Below, one piece after another: positions 17,203 through 25,995 of a stretch of DNA of 64,000 nt; position 1 is the stretch's first letter; each line of letters starts with the position of its first letter. Source of the stretch: Brevundimonas sp. M20 (GTDB lineage: Bacteria; Pseudomonadota; Alphaproteobacteria; Caulobacterales; Caulobacteraceae); the NCBI RefSeq assembly GCF_006547065.1, contig NZ_CP041243.1, positions 1,813,001 to 1,877,000 on the forward strand, given 5' to 3'. Both the position numbers and the translations under genes were made by a program. A model generated the notes under the pieces. It had not been told where the DNA came from and ran no database searches. It saw nothing but the letters and a program-made list of their open reading frames with translations.

Positions 17203-18398
17203 GCCTGCCTTCGGTCGAGACCGCTCGCACGATTATGCTTGCGGGGATCGTTCCGCTGGCGGCGGAAGCCGTCCCCCTTGCCGAGGCCGACGGAGGCTGG
17301 CTGGCGGAGCCGGTCACGGCCAGACGCGATCAGCCGCCCTTCGACGCCTCGGCCATGGACGGCTGGGCCGTTCGCGGCGCCGACGTCGGACCGGGCGCGC
17401 GGCTCGAGATCGTGGGCGAAAGCGCCGCGGGCCACGATGCGGGCGTGACCCTTCATCCGGGCCAGGCCGCCCGCATCTTCACCGGGGCCGCCCTCCCCCC
17501 CGGCGCCGATCGGGTGGTGATCCAGGAGGAGGCCGAACGCGACGGCGAGAACGTCGTCCTGACCGCAGCCCCGGACACCCCGGCCTGGGTCCGTCCGCGC
17601 GGCTGCGACTTCCAGGCCGGCACGGTCCTGCTCGAGGCCGGGACCCGGCTCAATCCCTGGCGTCTGGCCCTCGCCGCCTCGGCGGGCCGCGCGACGGTCG
17701 TCTGCCGGCGCCGGCCGGTGGTCGCCCTCCTCTCGACCGGCGACGAACTCGTCGCCCCCGGAACCCCCGCCGGCCCGCACCAGATCTACGACGCCTGCGC
17801 CCCGGCCCTGACGGCCTTCGTCCGCCGCAGCGGCGGAACGGTCGTCCACCTCGGCCCGGCCCGGGACGACGAGGCCTCAATCCTGGCCGCCGTCGACGGC
17901 GGCGCCTTCGATCTTCTGGTGACGGTCGGCGGCGCCTCCGTCGGCGACCACGACCGCGTCAAGCCGGCGATCCGCTCGGCGGGCGGGCGGCTCTCGGTCG
18001 AAGGCGTCGCCGTGCGCCCCGGCAAGCCCGTCTGGTTCGCGCGCCTGGCCGACGGCCGGCCCCTGCTGGGCCTGCCGGGCAATCCCGCCTCAGCCCTGGT
18101 CTGCGCAGAGCTGTTCCTTGGTCCCCTGATCGCGGCCCTTCAGGGCGGCTTACCTAACCTTGAGGTCGACCGGGCGGTGCTCGCCGGTCCGCTCGCGGCC
18201 AACGGCCCCCGAGAGCACTATATGCGCGCCGTGATCGAGACCGGGCCCGACGGCGTCCGCCGCGCGCGCCCGATGACCGACCAGGACTCCTCCCTCGTCA
18301 CGGTCATGGCCGCCGCCAACGGCCTTGTGCGCCGCCCCGCCGGCGCGGAAGGGCTCCGGACCGGGGCGGAGGTCGAGGTTCTCATCCCGGCGCGCTGA
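17199..18398 (+). CDS. moeA: molybdopterin molybdotransferase
   Basis: A 399-residue MoeA. The GTG at 17199 overlaps the moaC TGA and begins the family N-terminus ([15 protein letters not shown]). [55 protein letters not shown] and [14 protein letters not shown] are the canonical MoeA motifs. It inserts molybdate into adenylated molybdopterin. The reading frame is open further upstream inside moaC, but that is a shadow. Last gene of the moa operon. Confidence 0.97.
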   Translation: MSLPSVETARTIMLAGIVPLAAEAVPLAEADGGWLAEPVTARRDQPPFDASAMDGWAVRGADVGPGARLEIVGESAAGHDAGVTLHPGQAARIFTGAALPPGADRVVIQEEAERDGENVVLTAAPDTPAWVRPRGCDFQAGTVLLEAGTRLNPWRLALAASAGRATVVCRRRPVVALLSTGDELVAPGTPAGPHQIYDACAPALTAFVRRSGGTVVHLGPARDDEASILAAVDGGAFDLLVTVGGASVGDHDRVKPAIRSAGGRLSVEGVAVRPGKPVWFARLADGRPLLGLPGNPASALVCAELFLGPLIAALQGGLPNLEVDRAVLAGPLAANGPREHYMRAVIETGPDGVRRARPMTDQDSSLVTVMAAANGLVRRPAGAEGLRTGAEVEVLIPAR

Positions 18399-18647
18399 GC
18401 CCAGCGGGAGTCCTCCTTGTCATAGGCCTGCCGACAGGCGTCGACGCCTCGGGAAGTCGCACCGCACCAGGAGGCCGTCCAGCTCGAGATTGCGCAGGGT
18501 GAGGGCCGGCATCCTTGGGCGCCCAGCCGCCGCGGACCGTCCAGGCGTCACGAGAGACGGGCGGTGATGCAGATTTCAACGGATCGCCCGGTGCGGTGAC
18601 GTGGGGGACGCCTTGATGCGCCCTCTTGTCATTGCGCTGATCCCCGT
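18399..18647. other. non-coding gap after moeA
   Basis: 249 nt between the end of moeA and the end of the facing SnoaL-like gene. I see no gene and no clear terminator hairpin with a T tract. Confidence 0.4.
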
Positions 18648-19040
18648 TCAGCCGCCGAGTTGCGCCCGCAAGGCGACGGCGTCATGAACGTTCGACATGT
18701 GGGTGAAACGTCCGTCGCGCACGCGGTAGACCGCGAACTCGTTGATCTCGAAAGCCTCGCCCGTGGGCTCGAGTCCGAGGAACGGCAGCACCGGCGTGCC
18801 CCGGTTGATCAGCCGGACGGCCAGGTCGTCGCCATTCGCCCCGAACTCCTGGACCTCCCAGAAAAGGTCCGGCACGGCCTCGACCAGGCCAGAGATGGCG
18901 GCGATGACCTGATCGCGGGTCGCGCGGTCGCCGAAATAGACGATCTCGTCGCTGACGAAGGCGTCCAGGCGCTGGAACTGGCGCGCGTTAAGCACCTCGA
19001 TGTAGTCGGCGTAGAATTTTCGGGCGTCGAACGTGGACAT
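18648..19040 (-). CDS. NTF2-like/SnoaL-like protein
   Basis: A 130-residue small alpha+beta protein of the SnoaL/NTF2 fold (ARKFYADYIEVLNARQFQRL, DEIVYFGDRATRDQVIAAI, FWEVQEFGANGDDLAVRLIN, GEAFEINEFAVYRVRDGRF). Cytosolic. The ATG at 19040 (MSTFDARKF) is preferred over one at 19112 because AGAGGA lies 8 nt before it and the longer leader has no family match. It is divergent from the TetR regulator at 19236, likely its repressor. Ligand unknown. Confidence 0.8.
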   Translation of the reverse strand: MSTFDARKFYADYIEVLNARQFQRLDAFVSDEIVYFGDRATRDQVIAAISGLVEAVPDLFWEVQEFGANGDDLAVRLINRGTPVLPFLGLEPTGEAFEINEFAVYRVRDGRFTHMSNVHDAVALRAQLGG

Positions 19041-19215
19041 TCTCATCATCCTCTGGCTCCGGACCGGAGCCCTTCCGGTGGGGGGGGGAAGCGTTTCGCA
19101 GAGACCCGCCACGGGACGAGCCGCGCCCAGACGCGAAAATCCGGCGCGCGATCATCTCCGCTATTATGTAGCGGTCACTGCATAAACAGATAGAAACGTT
19201 GCCAGCGACGGGTCA

Positions 19216-19237
19216 ATCGATTTATGAAGTGATCGAT
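19216..19237. promoter_or_regulatory. candidate TetR operator
   Basis: ATCGAT (19216-19221), 10 nt, ATCGAT (19232-19237): an inverted repeat whose right half overlaps the start codon of the TetR gene at 19236. Position in the divergent region with the SnoaL-like gene suggests autoregulation. Confidence 0.4.
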
Positions 19238-19895
19238 GCAAAAAGAACGCCAGCCCGCAGACGAGACGCGCCCCACGCCCGTGGCGGGCGTGCGGGGCCG
19301 GCCCCGCGTCTTTGATCGCGACAGGGCGCTGGCTGAGGCGACCCGGCTCTTCTGGCGCAAGGGCTATGAGGCGACGTCCATTGCGGACCTGACACAGGCA
19401 ATGGGTGTCGGCACGACCAGTCTGTACGCCGCCTTCGGCTCCAAGGACGCCCTCTACGCCGAAGCCCTCCAGCATTATGTGGATACCTACGGCGATCTCG
19501 CGCTCGGCCGATTCCGAGCGGCGGCGACGGCGCGCGAGGCGGCCTCCGCCTACCTCCTCGACTCTGCGGCGGTCCTGACCGGGTCGGTTCCCGACCTTCC
19601 CAGAGGCTGCATGGCCACCTTGGCTACGGTCTCAAGCGAGGGCCATGAGGCCCTGGCCGACGTCGTGCGCCTCAATCGTCTCGGAGGCTTTCACATGCTG
19701 CGGGACCGTTTCGCCAGAGGCGTCGATCAGGGCGACCTCCCCCCCACGACGGATGTGTCCGGTCTCGCGACCTTCATCCAGACCGTTCAGAGCGGAATGT
19801 CCATCCTCGCCCGGGACGGGGCCGACCGGGCGGCTCTGGAGCGCGCGGCGGAGATCGCGCTGTGCGGGTGGGACCGGTTTGTGGACGGCGCCTGA
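19236..19895 (+). CDS. TetR family regulator
   Basis: A 219-residue regulator. The N-terminal HTH spans about residues 27-75 (DRALAEATRLFWRKGYEATS, IADLTQAMGVGTTSLYAAFG, SKDALYAEAL). The C-terminal ligand domain includes GCMATLATVSSEGHEALADV and TFIQTVQSGMSILARDGA, as in the AcrR-like TetR_C group. It is divergent from the SnoaL-like gene. It resembles the TetR protein at 33969 in domain type. Confidence 0.92.
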   Translation: MQKERQPADETRPTPVAGVRGRPRVFDRDRALAEATRLFWRKGYEATSIADLTQAMGVGTTSLYAAFGSKDALYAEALQHYVDTYGDLALGRFRAAATAREAASAYLLDSAAVLTGSVPDLPRGCMATLATVSSEGHEALADVVRLNRLGGFHMLRDRFARGVDQGDLPPTTDVSGLATFIQTVQSGMSILARDGADRAALERAAEIALCGWDRFVDGA

Positions 19896-20015
19896 GGCCT
19901 CCGCTCCGGCGCGGCGGTCCGGCATTCCCGTGCGTTCGTCCCGGAGTCTTGTCCATTCCTCTTTCTGTCGGCTCGATGCGGCGTGTAGGACGGAGAGGGA
20001 ACAGGAGGGCCTCGG

Positions 20016-20399
20016 ATGCTGGCGCGTGTCGGACCGGTGAAACTGCGGCTGCAGGTGATGAGCGCCGAGACAGGCGCGATGGGTCCGGGCAAGGCTGCGG
20101 TCCTGGAAGCGATCCGGACGCATGGCTCCATCACAGGCGCGGGACGCGCCCTCCGGATAAGCTACAAACGCTGCTGGGCCTTGGTAGACGAGATGAACCG
20201 CTGCTGGCGCACGCCCCTCGTGACAGCCGTTCGGGGCGGTCCGACCCAAGGCGCTCTTCTGACAGAAGAAGGCGCGCGAATCCTGGAGGCCTTCCGCGCC
20301 CTTGAGCAGCGGCTGACGGCGGCGACCCGCGACGATCCCGCCTATGCGACGCTGGTCGACCACCTTCGCGACACGCCCCTGCCCCCCGCCGGCTCCTGA
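20016..20399 (+). CDS. ModE-type winged-helix regulator lacking the Mop domain
   Basis: A 127-residue protein matching only the N-terminal DNA-binding half of ModE: KAAVLEAIRTHGSITGAGRA, LRISYKRCWALVDEMNR, LVTAVRGGPTQGALLTEEG, ARILEAFRALEQRL. E. coli ModE (about 260 residues) has two Mop domains that bind molybdate; these are absent, so molybdate would have to be sensed by another protein. It lies between the moa and xdhC/pao genes, with ModE-box-like palindromes 17-60 nt downstream and at moaA. Confidence 0.88.
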   Translation: MLARVGPVKLRLQVMSAETGAMGPGKAAVLEAIRTHGSITGAGRALRISYKRCWALVDEMNRCWRTPLVTAVRGGPTQGALLTEEGARILEAFRALEQRLTAATRDDPAYATLVDHLRDTPLPPAGS

Positions 20400-20415
20400 C
20401 CCCCGCTTCGACTTG

Positions 20416-20459
20416 ACGGATATCCGTTCGCCCTTCGATATGGCCGGATGAACATATCG
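20416..20459. promoter_or_regulatory. two palindromes upstream of xdhC, one ModE-box-like
   Basis: ACGGATATCCGT (20416-20427) is a perfect 12-bp palindrome. CGATAT (20436-20441), 12 nt, ATATCG (20454-20459) is a perfect inverted repeat with the same 6-12-6 geometry as the candidate ModE box at moaA. Both lie between the ModE-like gene and xdhC (start 20627). The remaining ~165 nt to xdhC hold no convincing gene. Confidence 0.5.
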
Positions 20460-20626
20460 GTCGGCCCATCAGGGATTTCGAAACGCGGCGGTTCTCCCGG
20501 CGGAAGGCTCCGGGCTCCTTCCCGGAGCTCCCGCCGATCTCTGGCGGTTCGGCCCGAAGCCTGGACCGCGCCCGGGATCGACGCGCCCCGGCCCTGCAGC
20601 GGTCCCGCTCCGCGTCGCGAGGAAAG

Positions 20627-21541
20627 ATGAGCGACTGGTACACCGCGGGACTCGAGGACGACATGCGGCCGCGAATGTTCGCGGCCGCCGACCGCGGCGA
20701 CGCCTTCGCCCTGGTCACCATCACGGCGGCCGAAGGCGGCGGGCCGCGCGGCGTCGGCGCCCAGATGGTGGTCACCCGGGAGGACATGGGCGGCTTCCTG
20801 TCGGGCGGCTGCATCGAGGCCGACGTCGCCCTGCACGGTCGCGAGGTCCTGGCGGCTGGCGCGCCGAAGCGGGTCGTCTACGGGCGCGGCAGCCCCTATG
20901 TCGACACCCGACTGCCCTGCGGCGGGCGGCTGGAGCTGCTCGTTGAACCCGTCGCGCCCGAAGATCCGATCGTCGCGGCGCTCAAACGGGCGCGCGACGA
21001 CCGTCGCCTCGTCACCCTGATTTCCGACGGTGAGCGTCGAACCGTCGTGGACGGTCCGGCCGACCATCCTGACCGCCTGCGGGACTATGCGCCGCCGCAA
21101 CGGCTGGTCGTCATCGGCTCGGACGCCTTCGCGCTCGCCATGGCCTCGGCGGGTCAGGCGCAGGGCTGGCAGGTCACCCTGGTTCGTCCCAAGGGCCCCG
21201 AGACCCCGCCGCCCCTGGCCGTCGATTACCGGCGCGACGACCCCGCCGCCGCCCTGGCCGCCCTGCGGCTGGACCCGTGGACCGCCGTCGCCATCGCCAC
21301 TCATGACGTCGATCTCGACCACGCGGCCATCACGACCGCGCTCGGCCGGGACACCGGATATGTGGGCGTGCTCGGCGCGCGCCGGCGCCTGCCCGACCGC
21401 CTGGCGCGGCTGGCGGCGGACGGCGTGACGGCCGGTGACCTGAAGCGGCTGCACGCCCCTATAGGCCTGAAGATCGCCGCCCGCGCGCCGCACGAGGTCG
21501 CCGCCGCCGTCATCGGCGAGATCATCGGTTCGCGCGCATGA
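20627..21541 (+). CDS. xdhC: XdhC/CoxI-family molybdenum cofactor chaperone
   Basis: A 304-residue protein of the XdhC/CoxI family, which binds Moco, promotes its sulfuration and delivers it to xanthine-dehydrogenase-family enzymes. N-terminal XdhC_CoxI block: AFALVTITAAEGGGPRGVGA, GFLSGGCIEADVALHG. C-terminal Rossmann-like block: RLVVIGSDAFALAMA, WTAVAIATHDVDLDHAAI, YVGVLGARRR. The usual GAGH in the Rossmann loop reads GSDA. It is the functional counterpart of PaoD for the paoABC genes that face it, and is coupled to mocA by ATGA overlap. Confidence 0.93.
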   Translation: MSDWYTAGLEDDMRPRMFAAADRGDAFALVTITAAEGGGPRGVGAQMVVTREDMGGFLSGGCIEADVALHGREVLAAGAPKRVVYGRGSPYVDTRLPCGGRLELLVEPVAPEDPIVAALKRARDDRRLVTLISDGERRTVVDGPADHPDRLRDYAPPQRLVVIGSDAFALAMASAGQAQGWQVTLVRPKGPETPPPLAVDYRRDDPAAALAALRLDPWTAVAIATHDVDLDHAAITTALGRDTGYVGVLGARRRLPDRLARLAADGVTAGDLKRLHAPIGLKIAARAPHEVAAAVIGEIIGSRA

Positions 21542-22152
21542 GCCGGCACGCCCTGGTCCTGGCCGGCGGCGCCGGCCAACGGTTCGGCGGAGCCAAGCTC
21601 CTGGCCGACTGGCGCGGCCGGCCGCTGGTCGTCTGGTCCGTCCAGACCGCGCTCGCGGCGCCGGTCGACGGCGTCGTCGTCGTGGTCGGATGCCGCGCTT
21701 CCGAGGTCCGCGCCGCGCTCGACGATCTGGCCGATCCGAGGCTGCGGCTCGTGGAGGCGCCCGACTGGGACGACGGACTGTCCGCCTCTCTCCGGGCCGG
21801 CGTCGCCGCCCTGCCCCCGAAAGCCGCAAGCCTGGCCGTCTTCCTCGGCGACATGCCCCTGGTCGACCCGTCCTCGGCCGCTCCCCTGTTCGACGCCGTC
21901 GAGGCCGGGGCCGTCGCCGCGCGCCTCGACCATGCCGACGGGCCGGCCCACCCCATCGTCTTCGGGCGCGCGTTCTTCCCGGACCTGTTGGGGATCCGCG
22001 GCGACCGGGGAGCGCGGAGCCTGCTCGCCGGCCGCGCCGACGTCGCCGTCTTCAACACCGCGGACGACGGGGCCGTGTTCGACGTCGATCGTCCCGAGGA
22101 TCTCGACCCTGCGGTCGGCCCCGCTTCGCTCAGAGCAGGTCCTCGATCCTGA
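21538..22152 (+). CDS. mocA: molybdenum cofactor cytidylyltransferase-like (MocA/MobA-like NTP transferase)
   Basis: A 204-residue nucleotidyltransferase with the LAGGAGQRFGGAKLL signature (residues 8-22), FLGDMPLVDP (metal site) and GPAHPIVFGRAFF. MocA attaches CMP to Moco for enzymes of the xanthine oxidase family such as PaoABC. The pairing with xdhC supports CMP rather than GMP specificity, which cannot be read from motifs alone. Its 3' end overlaps the 3' end of the facing paoC gene by 23 nt. Confidence 0.9.
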   Translation: MSRHALVLAGGAGQRFGGAKLLADWRGRPLVVWSVQTALAAPVDGVVVVVGCRASEVRAALDDLADPRLRLVEAPDWDDGLSASLRAGVAALPPKAASLAVFLGDMPLVDPSSAAPLFDAVEAGAVAARLDHADGPAHPIVFGRAFFPDLLGIRGDRGARSLLAGRADVAVFNTADDGAVFDVDRPEDLDPAVGPASLRAGPRS

Positions 22153-24283
22153 TCGGCATCTTGCGGACCCGCACGCCGGTGGCGTGGAAGACCGCATTGG
22201 CGACCGCACCGGCGACGCCGACCATGGCCACCTCGCCCAGTCCCTTGGCGCCGATCGCATTGATGACCGGGTCGGGCTGATCGATCATGCCGACCTCGAT
22301 GTCCCCGATGTCGGCGTTCACCGCCACGACGTAGTCGGCCAGATCGTTGTTGAGCCAGCCGCCGTAGCGCGGATCCACCTCCGTCTCCTCGCGAAGCGCC
22401 GCGCTGACGCCCCAGACGACCCCGCCCCGGACCTGGCTCTCGGCGGTCCTCGGCGACACCACCCGCCCGCAGTCGGCCACGCTGACGACACGGGGGACGC
22501 GGATGCGACGCGTCCGGGGCTCGACCCGAACCTCCACGAAGTGGGCGATGTAGCTGAAGCTGGTGAACTCCGGATAGACCGGGCCGGAGATGGCCATGCC
22601 CCCGGCCCGCAGGGTGGCGAGGTCGCGCGGTCCCTGTCCCGGCCCAACCCGGGAGATCTCCACCTCCACGAACGGCCGACGGACGGCGGCCAGCTGCTGG
22701 TGCAGGTTGCCGGACACCGCCCGCCCCTCCAGAAGCTCGGCCATCCGCGCCTTGAGAGCGGCGGCGGCCTCCCCGGCCGCGGTCGCGCCGCTGGCGGTGC
22801 CCCAGGATCCCGCCGTCACATGCTGGGCGGCCACCGAGGTGTCGCCGATGCGGATCTCGAGCTTGCGCGGGTCGATGTCGAGCGCGCGGATCAGCACCTG
22901 TTCGAGGGTCGAGCGAATGCCCTGTCCCATCTCATGGGCGGTGGCCGAGAAGCGCGTCGTCCCGTCCGCGCTCACCCTGAGGGTGGCCTCGGCGGGGTGC
23001 GTCAGCACCGGATAGGCGCCGCTGGCCATGCCCCAGCCGACCTGGACGCCGTCCTCGAGCCCCATGGACGCCGGCGCGAGCGGCCGGTCCCGCCAGCCGA
23101 ACCGACGCGCGCCCTCGCGGATGCAGGCGTTCAGATGGCGCGAGGACAGGGGCTTGTTGTGGATCGGATCGGTGGTGGCGTCGTGGCGAAGCCGGAACTC
23201 GACAGGATCGACCCCGAGTTTCAACGCCAGTTCGTCGACGGCGCTTTCCAAGGCGAAGGCCTGCGGGTGGGGATGGGGCGCCCGCATGTAGCCCGGCGCC
23301 TGGGTGTCGATGCGGATGTTGGCGGCCGTCCCGAGATAGTTCTCGACCCCGTACATCTGGGTCGAGGATTCATGGTACTCGGGCGCGAACTGACCGCGGC
23401 GGGACTGCTGGTGATCCGCGTCGTAGCGGATGGCGACCAGCTTTCCGGCGGCGTCCGCCCCCAGCTCGATCCGGTGCCGGCTGCGCGGCCGGTAGGTGGC
23501 GTTGTGGAAGATCTGGGCCCGGGGCACCACGATCTTGACCGGCCGCCCGATCAGGACCGCAGCCAGCGCCGCCAGACTCGTCTGCCGCTGGGCGAACCCC
23601 TTCTGACCGAATCCGCCGCCGACCGACGGACTGCTCACCACCACCTTCGCCGGGTCCAGCCGCAGATTGCCCGCGATGGCGCCCTTGACCATGTTGCTGC
23701 CCTGGGTGCCTTCGTAGACCTGGAGCCGTCCGTCGGCCCAGACGGCCGTGGTGGACAGCATCTCGATCGGATTGTGATGCTGGTTCGGGCTGAAATACTC
23801 TCCGCTTAACCGCGTGACCGCCCCGGCCAGGGCCGCGTCCGCGTCTCCGGCCTTTACGTCCTCCACGGGCTCGCGCACGCCGCCCTCGCTGTCGATCAAC
23901 GGCGAGAAGGCGGCGGCCTCGTAACGGACCCGCACCGCTTCCATGCCCTCGACCGCGGCTTCGTGGCTCTCGGCCACGACGAGGGCGACGGGCTCGCCCC
24001 GATAGGAGATCCGGTCCACGATCATGGGCGGCGGCGGCGGTCCGCCCGGCCCCGGAGGCGGCGGCGCCGGGCAATCGGCCGCCGTCAGGACGCGCACGAC
24101 GCCAGGAACCGCCAAGGCGGCGTCGGTCTCGACCTTCCCCACCCGACCGCGGGCGATCGTCGAGGTCACCATCATCCCGTAGAGCAGGCCCTCGAGCGCC
24201 ACGTCGGCGGCGTACTTGAGGCGACCGGTTACCTTTTCCCGGGCGTCGACCCGGGGGCGGTTCGGAAAAGGAGCGGTGGTCAT
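22130..24283 (-). CDS. paoC: PaoC-type molybdopterin-binding subunit of aldehyde oxidoreductase
   Basis: A 717-residue xanthine-dehydrogenase-family large subunit. Aldehyde oxidase/XDH hammerhead domain at the N-terminus (VTGRLKYAADVALEGLLYG), Moco-binding blocks SVGGGFGQKGFAQRQTSL and MRAPHPHPQAFALESAVDEL, TAHEMGQGIRSTLEQVL, and the catalytic Glu in GAKGLGEVAMVG. There is no signal peptide; as in E. coli PaoABC it would be exported with the Tat signal of PaoA. Last of paoA-paoB-paoC, one nucleotide after paoB. Likely oxidises aromatic or other aldehydes in the periplasm. Confidence 0.93.
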   Translation of the reverse strand: MTTAPFPNRPRVDAREKVTGRLKYAADVALEGLLYGMMVTSTIARGRVGKVETDAALAVPGVVRVLTAADCPAPPPPGPGGPPPPPMIVDRISYRGEPVALVVAESHEAAVEGMEAVRVRYEAAAFSPLIDSEGGVREPVEDVKAGDADAALAGAVTRLSGEYFSPNQHHNPIEMLSTTAVWADGRLQVYEGTQGSNMVKGAIAGNLRLDPAKVVVSSPSVGGGFGQKGFAQRQTSLAALAAVLIGRPVKIVVPRAQIFHNATYRPRSRHRIELGADAAGKLVAIRYDADHQQSRRGQFAPEYHESSTQMYGVENYLGTAANIRIDTQAPGYMRAPHPHPQAFALESAVDELALKLGVDPVEFRLRHDATTDPIHNKPLSSRHLNACIREGARRFGWRDRPLAPASMGLEDGVQVGWGMASGAYPVLTHPAEATLRVSADGTTRFSATAHEMGQGIRSTLEQVLIRALDIDPRKLEIRIGDTSVAAQHVTAGSWGTASGATAAGEAAAALKARMAELLEGRAVSGNLHQQLAAVRRPFVEVEISRVGPGQGPRDLATLRAGGMAISGPVYPEFTSFSYIAHFVEVRVEPRTRRIRVPRVVSVADCGRVVSPRTAESQVRGGVVWGVSAALREETEVDPRYGGWLNNDLADYVVAVNADIGDIEVGMIDQPDPVINAIGAKGLGEVAMVGVAGAVANAVFHATGVRVRKMPIRIEDLL

Positions 24284-24284
24284 C

Positions 24285-25283
24285 TCAGATCCTCCTCGCC
24301 GCGATCATCAGGGCGTCGGCGACGGTGCGCGCGCCCAGTTCGATCTTGAAGCCGTTGTGGCGCCCCGCCACGGCCCCGGCCAGGGCCGCATGCCCGGCCT
24401 CCAGAGCCGTCTCCGGCGTCAGGCGGCGACCCACGAGGCCCGTTTCGGCGGCCGTCGCCCGCCAAGGGCGCGTCGCCACGCCGCCGAGCGCGATCCGCGC
24501 CGCCGTGATCCGGTCACCCGACGTCTCCAGCGCGACGGCGGCGGAGGTCAGGGCGAAGGCGTAGCTCTCCCGGTCGCGGATCTTGTGATAGGTCGAACGC
24601 CGTCCGGCCCGGGTCTTGGGCACGACGATGGCGGTGATCATCTCGCCGGGCTGGAGATTGAACTCCAGATGGGGCGTGTCGCCCGGCAGACGATAGAGCC
24701 GCTCGATCGGGAGGGTCCGCCGCCCCGCAGGGCCCAGAACCTCGACCTCGGCGTCCAGGGCCGTCAGGGCCACCGGCCAGTCGCCCGGGGAAACGGCATT
24801 GCAATGCGCGCTCTGCCCCAGCACGGCCTGGCCGCGATCGAGCCCCTCGAGGGCGGCGCAGCCGGAGCCCGGCTCGCGCTTGTTGCACGGATAGGCCCCG
24901 GCCGGTCCGTTGCGGAAATAAAGGCAGCGCGTGCGCTGAAGCAGGTTGCCGCCCACGGTCGCCATGTTGCGCAGCTGTTGCGACGCCGCCTTCGACAGCG
25001 ACTCGGCCAGAACCGGATAGTCGCGCAGCACCACGGGATGGGCCGCGACGGCGCTCATCGGGGCCAGAGCCTCGAACCTGAGACGCCGTCCCCCGGTGTG
25101 GATCCCGTCCAGGCCGCGGATCGCGGTGACGTCGACAAGGTGGCCGGGCTGCTCGATGTTCAGCTTCATCAGGTCGAACAGGGTGGTGCCGCCGGCGATA
25201 TAGCGGGCGCCCGCGCCGGCCGCGGCGAAGGCCGCGACGGCCGCGTCGGGCGTTTCGGGCCGGGCGTAGGTGAAGCGTCGCAT
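24285..25283 (-). CDS. paoB: PaoB-type FAD-binding subunit with extra [4Fe-4S] cluster
   Basis: A 332-residue FAD subunit (YIAGGTTLFDLMKLNIEQP, MATVGGNLLQRTRC). The segment RCLYFRNGPAGAYPCNKREP followed by GSGCAALEG carries four cysteines spaced as in PaoB, which holds a [4Fe-4S] cluster not found in most XDH FAD subunits. The CO dehydrogenase flavoprotein C-terminal domain follows (TYHKIRDRESYAFALTSAAV, LGGVATRPWRA). The ATG at 25283 (MRRFTYARPETPDAAV) overlaps the paoA stop; the frame is open upstream but that is a shadow of paoA. Confidence 0.94.
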   Translation of the reverse strand: MRRFTYARPETPDAAVAAFAAAGAGARYIAGGTTLFDLMKLNIEQPGHLVDVTAIRGLDGIHTGGRRLRFEALAPMSAVAAHPVVLRDYPVLAESLSKAASQQLRNMATVGGNLLQRTRCLYFRNGPAGAYPCNKREPGSGCAALEGLDRGQAVLGQSAHCNAVSPGDWPVALTALDAEVEVLGPAGRRTLPIERLYRLPGDTPHLEFNLQPGEMITAIVVPKTRAGRRSTYHKIRDRESYAFALTSAAVALETSGDRITAARIALGGVATRPWRATAAETGLVGRRLTPETALEAGHAALAGAVAGRHNGFKIELGARTVADALMIAARRI

Positions 25284-25918
25284 CAGCCCCTCCCCCCCTG
25301 GCGCGCGACGTCCTCGATGGCGGCGACGATGCCGACATAGGCGCCGCAGCGACAGATGTTGCCGCTCATGTACTCGCGGATGCTCTCGGGGCTGGTGGCG
25401 TTGCCTTCGCCCACGCAGGCGATGGCGGCCATGATCTGGCCAGGCGTGCAGTAGCCGCATTGCAGGGCGTCGTGGTCGATGAAGGCCTGCTGCATGGGAT
25501 GCAGGCGGTCGCCGTCGGCGACGCCCTCGATGGTGGTGACCGCCCGGCCGTCGACCTTCGCGGCCAGGGTCAGGCAGGACACCACCCGCCGGCCGTCGAC
25601 ATGCACCGTGCAGGCGCCGCATTGGCCGTGGTCGCATCCCTTCTTGGCGCCGGTGAGTTTCAGGGTCTCGCGCAGCATGTCGAGCAGGCTGGTGCGGACA
25701 TCGATCCCCGCCTCCACGGCCTCGCCGTTGACGATCGGCCGGACGACGAGGTCGGCGCCGAAAGCCCGAGCCGTGACCGGCGCCGCCTGGGCCGGGCTCT
25801 CCGCCCGGGCGGCGGGGCTCGCCAACACGGCCGCAGCCACGCCGCCCACGCCCAGGGCGCCGCGCCGGGTGAGGTCGAGATCGTGATCAGGATCGTCGGG
25901 TCGGTCGGTCGGGCGCAT
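25283..25918 (-). CDS. paoA: PaoA-type [2Fe-2S] subunit with Tat signal
   Basis: A 211-residue iron-sulfur subunit. Tat signal: LTRRGALGVGGVAAAVLASP, then AARA. First [2Fe-2S] cluster: [16 protein letters not shown] with a later Cys (VVSCLTLA). Second: CGYCTPGQIMAA and GNICRCGAY. It exports the folded PaoABC complex and passes electrons from the Mo centre. First gene of the pao operon; the 77 nt upstream separate it from the AraC gene on the same strand and probably contain the promoter. Confidence 0.94.
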   Translation of the reverse strand: MRPTDRPDDPDHDLDLTRRGALGVGGVAAAVLASPAARAESPAQAAPVTARAFGADLVVRPIVNGEAVEAGIDVRTSLLDMLRETLKLTGAKKGCDHGQCGACTVHVDGRRVVSCLTLAAKVDGRAVTTIEGVADGDRLHPMQQAFIDHDALQCGYCTPGQIMAAIACVGEGNATSPESIREYMSGNICRCGAYVGIVAAIEDVARQGGRG

Positions 25919-25995
25919 GGCGTCTCTCCCTGGTCGTGAAGGCGGTCGTGCCGAAAGCTAACCTGAGGCGTCCGGCTCCGTCCGAAGCGATCGTC

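Noticed and set aside
20448..20630. A 60-codon frame between the ModE-like gene and xdhC, ending in ATGA overlap with xdhC
   Set aside because: The translation is Arg/Pro/Ser-rich, overlaps the ModE-box-like palindrome at its start and has no family resemblance.
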